A stretch of 64,000 bases of DNA, from the NCBI GenBank assembly GCA_004352715.1, contig SCFE01000006.1, positions 95,149-159,148 of the forward strand, read 5' to 3'. This document shows positions 55,944-64,000 of the stretch, in pieces (position 1 is the first letter of the stretch; every line of letters starts with the position of its first letter). A model generated the notes under the pieces. The model ran no database searches and was not told the origin of the DNA. It saw nothing but the letters and a program-made list of their open reading frames with translations. The DNA comes from Hofstenia miamia. Taxonomy: Eukaryota > Xenacoelomorpha > Acoela. The translations under genes were made by a program, and so were the position numbers.

Positions 55944-58463
55944 ATGCTTTATTCCCTTATAGCATTAGCTGTAAAAAAGTTCTTTCTTAGCTAATTCATT
56001 CGGTAAAGAGTTCATGATAAATTCATGTTTTGTGGCAATTATTGATACATCCATGACACGAATTGCTCGTTTGAAGAAATGTGGGCATGCTTAAGACTAA
56101 TTCAAAAGCCAAAACTAACACAATGAATTTAATAAAATGATAGAACAAATTTTATGAAAGAATATGGCCAGGCCGCCTTGAAAATTCTTAGTGGCTGGGA
56201 CAGGAAATTTTTATATATTTTTAAAAAAAAAACAAATTTTCATTCACATCAAACAATCGTCATGAAAAATATAAAACATCAAAATATGCATTAGCAAAAT
56301 ATATAAAACAAATCAAGAAATTTTTAATACAAAAATGTAATTTTTTATTGAAGTATAAAGGAAAAATTCTTACACCTCAAATTGATTCTGCCTCTTTGAA
56401 AAGGGGTGCCCCTGAATATGGTGTTTTCAATAGCTTGTGATTTTTGCCAAAATATATAAGTGATTTCATACATAACTACTACATTAAGTGCTAACCAGTA
56501 GTGGCAAAATTAAACACTTTGCTATGCATTAACTGTCATGCAACAAAACAATTACATGTAACACGTCATGCAATTGCTCAATATAGTTGCAGACGCATAC
56601 ACGTAATCAAAGTATTTTATGTCACGATTATCGAATTACCAAACATGACACGATTTTAAAAAAGCCCATTCGTCTGAGTCGACTAAAAGTTGACTTAAAC
56701 CGCGCGGGCCGGCTCCACTCGTTTCAACCCCGGTTGGTGCAGGCTAGAGATTACTTGGTAGAAGGTCTGGGCATTCTGATAAAGTGTGATTATATGTTAA
56801 TCTTGAAGCGGTAAAATGTAAGTTTGACTATGCTAAAACTAAAAAATTTCGGTTTTACAACGAGTTCTGCAAAATGGGCGTTGTTATTTGAATATTTATG
56901 ATTAATTTGTGTGGGGATGAGGAGGGTTATGTACGATATCGAATGGGATTAATTTGATGTTTTCTTGCGCAAATGTCTTCTATTATTTATGTTGTTTGTC
57001 TGTATTTCTTAACCATACTTTCTTCAGTATCTCAGACAGTTGTAATCATAAGTATCATATGAAAATTATAGAAATTTTCTGTTTTTAAAAATCAGGATTC
57101 TGAACTGATTCTCAAATCTAATGTAAGAATAGTGTCGCATTTTTGTAAGTTTGGAATGATTTGCTTAAAGTTATGAAGAAGCCAATTATGTTTGACACAT
57201 AAAAATCAGGCAATAGTTAACTTAACAAAATCAATCGGCTAGGTTTATCAATTCATTGTTCTCCTCTATTCAGATTTCTTCGCAGCTGTTGAAGATCTTG
57301 TTTTTTAAACATAATGCACATCTCAATTTTGTTATAATGTATTAGTTCCTTAAACAGTTGCAAAACAGCAATATATAGGATCAGTACATATTCCTTCACT
57401 TGGATAGCGTTTATACAATTTATAAAGAAAATCATATTTTAACCTTAGCTCTTTGAGGCCTATAAGGAGATTGAAGTTACTTTAGTAGTAAAAACGTTTG
57501 ATATTGCACTAAGCAGATGGTATGCAGCATTCCATCACCAAAATTAAATTTTGAAATGCATTTATATATATGTACCTGCAGTGCTTAAGGGAGTCCATTA
57601 ATATTGCCAAAGAGGAATGGCAGGTAACTAGGATCAATATAAAATTTATCACACAAACTGTTTGACAAACGCTCTTTTTTACAACATGATTCACTTAATT
57701 GTATTTTTTTCGAAATCAGTCATCAGATTGATCAAACAGGAATATCATGTTTAAGTGGAAAAGACAAAAATGTGAGGAGCAGTTATCAATTTGGCTGAAA
57801 CTTTATAAATATGTTTGACTTGCTATTATCATAAGATTACTCATGCAAAATTCAAATATAAACTGTAAATTATAGCAGACTAGAAAAACAGATTTATTTA
57901 GGTGGGAGATACATGTACCACCAAGCCTCAAAAGGTTAAACTGCCGAGGAATTTCTTTACATTTTTATGGTTTTTTGAAAAATCCCTAAACAACTTTGAA
58001 CCCCACCTCAATTAGTTTGGATGATGTATCTACATAGAGAAATACTGTTAAGGTTAGTTGCTGCTCCTATGGACTGTTGAACTCCTGATTACCTGAACAT
58101 TAGGAATAACTAGAGCGTAAATCTTTTTTAAAAAATTGGAGTTTTCAGGGAAAAATGATAAATCTTTTCAAGTAATTCAACTACAGCAAAATACCTTGTA
58201 AAAATTTCCAATAGTTGTGACCATGTTTCCGGATTTCCAAAATTCATAAAAAGCTTTTAGAATATTGCTTTAAAATGTGAAAAAACAGAAAATTTATCAG
58301 CCTACTGAAGTGATGTTAGGGCAGAGTATCGAATTTTCCAAATGCACATCAAAATGAAGGGGTCTTAGGGTTCTCATTTTTTCCCGTGTTAGTCTCATAA
58401 TAACTGTCTTTCGGTCAAATACCAACTCAGAATTGTTTATGACAGAAACTATTTGAGTAAACA
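55944..58463. other. Non-coding stretch
   Basis: No gene is supported. A local GC-rich patch lies at about 56695-56765 (CCGCGCGGGCCGGCTCCAC). A Pol III B-box-like TTTCAACCC occurs in it, but no tRNA stems can be formed. Minus frames at 57253-57435 and 57509-57694 have no motif. Confidence 0.4.
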
Positions 58464-58651
58464 TAGTTTCGTTCGAGTGCTATTTAGAAGCTTCGGCTTT
58501 CCTATATACCTTAGCTTATTAACCTATTGGACATTCCTGGTCATTTAAATTCCCAATAGTTTCATTCAAGTGCTATTCAGAAGTTTCAGCTTTCCTATAT
58601 CACTTAGCTTATTAACTTATTTGACATTCCTGGTCATTTAAATCCCCAATA
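58464..58651 (+). repeat. 94-bp tandem duplication
   Basis: TAGTTTCGTTCGAGTGCTAT (58464) and TAGTTTCATTCAAGTGCTAT (58558) begin two units of 94 bp that differ at about nine positions. Both contain CCTTAGCTTATTAAC-like and GGACATTCCTGGTCATTTAA-like cores. The array ends about 285 bp before the start of the 427-codon gene. Confidence 0.88.
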
Positions 58652-58935
58652 TCCAAATTTGGAGCATATTAAGTTAAATAGAATGCAAATTTCATTATTT
58701 GCATATTACTGCCATGTTATCGAGATTAATTTTGATTTATTCCTAAAAATAAATGCAATCACAATACCAGTTACAAACTCCAAAAATCCAAAAATTTAAA
58801 TTAAAATGCTTTTTAATCATGGCATTGTAACCAACTTAGTTGTGCAAAATCTAACAAATTGCTGTTATTTCGTTGTAAAGTAATGGTGGGAACATCTAAC
58901 ACTAGAAAAAGAAGCTATTAAGATCACAAACCTAG

Positions 58936-60219
58936 ATGTCTAAAGATATCGAGAAGAAGCTGTTACCGATTCCAGAAGATGAAGATCCTAATGATTCAGG
59001 TTCAGGTAATTTGGAAGAGGAATTTGATGAAGATTTAACAGATGAAACTGAATTAACAGCAGAAGCGGAAGTACAGCATCATGAAAACGCTGAAATTTAC
59101 GCGAACATAAATAAGTTTGGTGACATGAATAGTGAATGGATGAAGGCCGTGCCCTGCAAGTCCTTTAAACGGATATACTCTGAAAAACCGGATAAATGTT
59201 TAAAATCGGACATAGAACAAAGCGAAAGCAGTTCGGCGCAATTTACTGAAAAAAGTTCGATATCCAATATCACATCACAAGAAAATCCAGCAGGAATCTC
59301 AGTAACTCAACCATCAGATATGTACATTTCCATTAGTCGAAGTGAGGATATGGAAGCAAAAATTGACAAACCCACTGGTACTAATTTAAAAGTGGTGCCC
59401 GTTTATGTTGATAAGATAAAGCAACATAAGAAACAACGTAAAAAACGAGATTATCTTCAAGAATACATCACTAACTTAAATAAGCGTGTCAATCAAGTGC
59501 CTGAAAAGTATTTTCCGTACATTGAAACCGTTGAAGATGGGTCTAAGCTCAGAACACCAAAATTCTATACTGATAAACCTAGCCGTCAGCCAATTGTAGT
59601 ACATGGATTAACTGAAGAACAAAGACAAAAGCGATTGAAAAGATATAAAGTTGATTCCATTGCTGTAGGTCAAATAAATCAATCATTGTATGAAGTTAAT
59701 CCAAGATTCCATATTTTGCCAAAACCCTACAATTCATTAAATGATAAGGTTTTAAAAAAACACTTTGAAATTCCAAGTATAAAGCGGTTACTGCGTCGGA
59801 CTGGTTTGATAAAAACTTCAGACAGTGGGTTACGTGGAGAAGTCTTAGGAAAACGACAAGAAGAACAACATTTTCAAATGGGGAAATACAATGACTATCT
59901 CTATAGACGAAATCGACATGGATTAGGCAGGGCAGATGAAAATAATCTTGGTCACGAAGACTTTGTCGAAAAATATGGCAGAGCAACGCTCATTGGATGG
60001 TATGGTGAAGAAGGTTATAAAAACAATACTCCATTTTTACGAAAAAAACCTTGCATAGGATTGAAAATCCTTCCTGTATTAAATGATAGCAAATGCGTAA
60101 TCACAGCTTCTGTTTACAATTCACATCCAGGTGTCACAAGAAATTGGATCAGAAATGACTATGTTGGAGAGTTTATCAGAGAAACGAAAAATAGACTCCC
60201 TCCTAAGGTCGAGATTTGA
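58936..60219 (+). CDS. 427-residue protein, intact ORF, family not recognised
   Basis: This is the longest uninterrupted frame in the window, and its GC content is well above the flanks. The start ATG at 58936 follows CACAAACCTAG, which could also be a splice acceptor, so a longer 5' part is possible. Residues 1-60 are very acidic (EEEFDEDLTDETE). Residues 85-150 are Ser/Thr-rich. Residues 160-190 are strongly basic and probably coiled (KQHKKQRKKRDYLQEY). Residues 190-300 hold FPYIETVEDGSK, a Lys/Arg-rich helix (EEQRQKRLKRYK) and HFEIPSIKRLLRRTG. The C-terminal 110 residues are Gly/Tyr/Trp-containing and look folded (EKYGRATLIGWYGEEGYKNN, CIGLKILPVL, SVYNSHPGVTRNW). There is no signal peptide or membrane segment, so the protein is intracellular. 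The acidic/basic scaffold is seen in cytoskeletal or ciliary proteins, but this is not evidence of function. A possible ATTAAA poly(A) signal lies near 60230. Confidence 0.85.
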   Translation: MSKDIEKKLLPIPEDEDPNDSGSGNLEEEFDEDLTDETELTAEAEVQHHENAEIYANINKFGDMNSEWMKAVPCKSFKRIYSEKPDKCLKSDIEQSESSSAQFTEKSSISNITSQENPAGISVTQPSDMYISISRSEDMEAKIDKPTGTNLKVVPVYVDKIKQHKKQRKKRDYLQEYITNLNKRVNQVPEKYFPYIETVEDGSKLRTPKFYTDKPSRQPIVVHGLTEEQRQKRLKRYKVDSIAVGQINQSLYEVNPRFHILPKPYNSLNDKVLKKHFEIPSIKRLLRRTGLIKTSDSGLRGEVLGKRQEEQHFQMGKYNDYLYRRNRHGLGRADENNLGHEDFVEKYGRATLIGWYGEEGYKNNTPFLRKKPCIGLKILPVLNDSKCVITASVYNSHPGVTRNWIRNDYVGEFIRETKNRLPPKVEI

Positions 60220-60225
60220 AGCAGT

Positions 60226-62285
60226 TATTCATTAAAAGCATTTCATAATGTATATCTATTAATATTAATTATTCCAAGCTTATGCAATAGAAAAATACTT
60301 AGCAATCTTTTTGCTGTAAAAATATAGAATTTATATTCCAATATTAAGTAGTCTAGATGCAACAGTGGAAGGCATATGTTTGTTATGGACTTTAATATGA
60401 CGCACATCATTTAATTGTACACTACGTTAATGATACGAATACACGAGCACGAGTATAGTTGTGCTCACATATATACAGTATATATATATATATATATTTA
60501 TTGCAGTTAAAGGCATTATAACGCGGAGCAATTAATTTAAACATAGCGATGCACTAGCTTATAGTAATTTTTCTGGATTAAATCCCGGATTTTTTGTTTG
60601 AATTGCCGGTATTTTCCGTGATTGCACATTTTGAAAAACCATGTTTTTTACAACAAAAATTAAATATAGAGTAGAACATCAAAAAAAATTCGGTACAAAA
60701 TTCGAGATAATTGACTGAAAAATTGCGAGATTCTAAACCCGGAAATGTAAAAATGGTTCGAGATTATGAAGTATATCAAAAATATTTCCACAGTTTAGAG
60801 GTATGAAAGGAAATCTATGGCATGTTTCAAGTAAACGATAACTTTAAAGTTAAGCAGTCCTGTTCCCTTTGAAAGCCCCAAATCTAACTTTTCAATCATA
60901 GCTTCATTACATTCGCGTAAAGCCAATGAATAGCAAACTATCCACCATAGTCCGACATACACAATGACGCGCCTGTGATTAAGCTTGGTCGCCTACGAGA
61001 ATTCCAAAATTTGTCAAATACACTTTCAAACAAATATAGTTATGTTTTGTCTTTGTAGAGGAGTGGCAAATTTTTTCACAAATATAGCAGTATACGTCCG
61101 GATTACTAAGACAACTTCTTGATGATGACAAATTAGGGCATGTAAGCACATATTATTGAGCTTAATTATGAATAAGATTTCTATCATACTCTAGTTCGAG
61201 GGTGAATTTCAGGATTTAAAGGGGTGAATTATTTTTTTGGAGGAAAAGTCTACTGGGGCTGCCCTGAGCCGATTATTATAAAGCTAAGTTTTCAGGAAGC
61301 ATTAAAATTTTTGAACTTTTGGAAATGAGGAAGTGAATAAGGTTGTGGTAAATGGTAAAAGGGTTGAATCGATAAAGCAAGCATGAGAACGCTTGTTCAA
61401 ATTGCTTCACACAAATGCTAATAACAGCTAGAAAGACTACTGTTTATACTTTTTGTTCAGCTTTGCTATTGGTTGGTTTGCATATCAACGCTGATCAGAT
61501 TTCAATTGGGTTCCTGAAATCCGGAAGCTAAGCAAATGATTGTGGTTAATTAGAGGGTAGTTACACTTTGGATTTCATAATAATTAAAGCATAATTATAC
61601 TTTATGACAATGGAACACGAAGTAGGATGAAAAATTATGCAAAAGATTCTAAATGGTTTCTTGAAAATACTTGACATTCATCGCATGCTCCACAAAAAAC
61701 TGTTCTAAATGTATGTGTTAATTATTATTCATGCTTTTCAGTGGTGTTGAGTGTGTTCTCATTTAATGGGTAAAATTGTTTTAAAGTGTATTGCTGTGCC
61801 CAAAGTATTTAAAAATATTAAATATTTTTCGTTCAAAATTCCGATTTTATATTATATATATATATATATAATTTATTTTTAATTTTTTTCTTTCATTGAT
61901 TTTGTAATATGTGTAATGAGTCCGTAAAATAGAGACTTATAAAACACAAAAATTGCTGCAAATTTTTAAGAGCGATGACGATACATATGACAAGGACCTT
62001 CAAAGTTATGATGAAAGATATATGAACTTTACATTGTGGGTTCCTCTAACATTTGTCTAAAGACAGTCAAAAATTGGCATGGGGTTTCAGATAAAACTTA
62101 TAATTTTTCACACCACTTACTTTGCTTGCGAGGAAGACTTATATTGTAGAAAACGTTTATGAAAATTGGAGTGAGATTGAGAATGAATTAAAGCAGGGAA
62201 AGCAGAAATCACTGGATGCAATATAACATTATCATCATATAGGGCAAAGCAGAACAAAATGATATGCCTTTCATTTTCCATGCGA
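60226..62285. other. Non-coding stretch downstream of the 427-codon gene
   Basis: Contains (TA)n at about 60476-60497 and 61852-61871. No gene or recognised mobile element is seen. Confidence 0.5.

Positions 62286-62357
<72 letters not shown>
62286..62357. repeat. (AAT)n microsatellite beside gap
   Basis: About 24 AAT units are followed, after 32 bp, by the 1000-N gap. The poly-Ile frame on the minus strand is an artefact. Confidence 0.97.
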
Positions 62358-62389
62358 TAAAAAAATAGTAATAATATTAATATTAATAA

Positions 62390-63389
62390 NNNNNNNNNNN
62401 NNNNNNNNNNNNNNNNNNNNNNNNNNNNNNNNNNNNNNNNNNNNNNNNNNNNNNNNNNNNNNNNNNNNNNNNNNNNNNNNNNNNNNNNNNNNNNNNNNNN
62501 NNNNNNNNNNNNNNNNNNNNNNNNNNNNNNNNNNNNNNNNNNNNNNNNNNNNNNNNNNNNNNNNNNNNNNNNNNNNNNNNNNNNNNNNNNNNNNNNNNNN
62601 NNNNNNNNNNNNNNNNNNNNNNNNNNNNNNNNNNNNNNNNNNNNNNNNNNNNNNNNNNNNNNNNNNNNNNNNNNNNNNNNNNNNNNNNNNNNNNNNNNNN
62701 NNNNNNNNNNNNNNNNNNNNNNNNNNNNNNNNNNNNNNNNNNNNNNNNNNNNNNNNNNNNNNNNNNNNNNNNNNNNNNNNNNNNNNNNNNNNNNNNNNNN
62801 NNNNNNNNNNNNNNNNNNNNNNNNNNNNNNNNNNNNNNNNNNNNNNNNNNNNNNNNNNNNNNNNNNNNNNNNNNNNNNNNNNNNNNNNNNNNNNNNNNNN
62901 NNNNNNNNNNNNNNNNNNNNNNNNNNNNNNNNNNNNNNNNNNNNNNNNNNNNNNNNNNNNNNNNNNNNNNNNNNNNNNNNNNNNNNNNNNNNNNNNNNNN
63001 NNNNNNNNNNNNNNNNNNNNNNNNNNNNNNNNNNNNNNNNNNNNNNNNNNNNNNNNNNNNNNNNNNNNNNNNNNNNNNNNNNNNNNNNNNNNNNNNNNNN
63101 NNNNNNNNNNNNNNNNNNNNNNNNNNNNNNNNNNNNNNNNNNNNNNNNNNNNNNNNNNNNNNNNNNNNNNNNNNNNNNNNNNNNNNNNNNNNNNNNNNNN
63201 NNNNNNNNNNNNNNNNNNNNNNNNNNNNNNNNNNNNNNNNNNNNNNNNNNNNNNNNNNNNNNNNNNNNNNNNNNNNNNNNNNNNNNNNNNNNNNNNNNNN
63301 NNNNNNNNNNNNNNNNNNNNNNNNNNNNNNNNNNNNNNNNNNNNNNNNNNNNNNNNNNNNNNNNNNNNNNNNNNNNNNNNNNNNNNNNN
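62390..63389. other. Assembly gap (1000 N)
   Basis: A run of exactly 1000 N, probably a default gap size, starting close to the AAT array. Confidence 0.99.
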
Positions 63390-64000
63390 AATAATAAAAG
63401 CTAAAAATATGTACACCCGCAACTTTTCCACGAAAAATTTCTCCCAAAGTGGGGGGTGCGGCTTATCTACGGAAACACTTGAAAAACATCTCGCGAAGAT
63501 ACCTAATTTGCACATATATTGTAAACTAAAATACGGGATTTTGGTGTAATATAATTTAAAATAAAGTAATATCCTTGTTTAAAGGACAAACAATTACGTT
63601 ATTAAAAATAAAATAATATTAAAGTATTAGAATGTATTGTTAATTTAGAAATAATATGCATGCAAATATCAAATGCAATTTAGATCAGAATCCTTTTAAG
63701 TACAATTATATCAAGGACGCTCTAAATAATAAGGACTCTTAGTCATCTAATAAGTGTGAAAAAATAAGAAGGCCCAATTGTATCAAAGGTAAAAACTAAA
63801 TAATGAATGAAATAAATGGTATATAACATTTGTAAACCACAATTATACAGTTTGAGAATAAAAGTACAAAAATAATAGTAAAACTCCACACATGTAATCA
63901 ACATTTAATTAAATTGAAGTTTTCTTTTACGCCTGCAAAGAGATCCATCATCTTTATAGATAAAGAATTCTTTAGTCATTTTGTTAACATATCCTTTAAA
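63390..64000. other. AT-rich stretch with a GTGCGGCTTAT motif
   Basis: At about 63444-63470 the sequence GGGGGGTGCGGCTTATCTAC occurs. From memory, GTGCGGCTTATA-like motifs are part of dispersed DNA-transposon ends in several animal genomes. The matching arm would lie in the gap, so this is only noted. The rest has no feature. Confidence 0.3.

Noticed and set aside
56690-56770. tRNA-like GC patch with a B-box-like sequence
   Set aside because: No acceptor, D, anticodon or T stems can be formed.
59696-59986. 96-codon minus frame
   Set aside because: It is antisense to the intact 427-codon ORF.
62271-63515. 414-codon minus frame with poly-Ile tail
   Set aside because: It consists of Ns and an AAT array.

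Overview
The window looks like nuclear DNA of an AT-rich invertebrate animal. Coding information is sparse and split by introns. TA and TAA microsatellites are abundant. The transposon mix is typically metazoan: hAT, Tc1/mariner, Helitron-like, CR1/L2-like and I/Jockey-like LINEs, and Penelope. A short CCCTAA array matches the metazoan telomere repeat. The phylum cannot be fixed from this sequence. No operons, CRISPR arrays, rRNA or tRNA genes were seen. N runs at 1911-2191, 7723-8722, 26790-26892, 34391-34407, 39677-40038 and 62390-63389, plus single Ns at 5194, 5400, 8966, 43209 and 55204, show that this is a scaffolded assembly.

Layout. 1-6018: a Helitron-like 3' end, then a nest of four hAT elements, three inside an older one, each datable by its 8-bp target duplication. 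6019-21254: mostly non-coding, with a terminal-exon candidate (9543-9717, minus), some weak ORFs and one dispersed 200-bp repeat (18881-19080). 21302-21611 (minus): the first coding exon of a rhodopsin-class GPCR ending at a good splice donor. 22783-23142: a Penelope GIY-YIG endonuclease remnant. 24690-26720: a CR1/L2-like LINE lacking its endonuclease. 26938-28871: a second hAT nest that encloses an exon-like segment. 31085-31215: a Tc1/mariner remnant. 31725-36005 (minus): a degraded I/Jockey-type LINE with zinc-knuckle ORF1, APE endonuclease and reverse transcriptase. 37045-38684: a broken member of a high-copy invertebrate protein family of unknown function. 40070-44060: two Tc1-like elements, the second split by a palindromic insert that carries iterated 19-bp near-palindromes and a telomere-like array. 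44450-44618 and 52528-53283: hAT MITEs with target duplications. 49689-50698 (minus): a secreted, acidic, Tyr/Asn-rich protein gene with an apparent frameshift. 54183-55943: a 1.76-kb unit with perfect 28-bp inverted ends. 58936-60219: the only long intact ORF, 427 codons, not recognised.

The genes do not form a pathway. Only three look like host genes with reasonable support: the GPCR exon, the secreted acidic protein and the 427-codon ORF. Almost everything else recognisable is mobile DNA at different stages of decay. Several apparent duplications sit exactly against Ns and should be treated as assembly artefacts until checked in reads.
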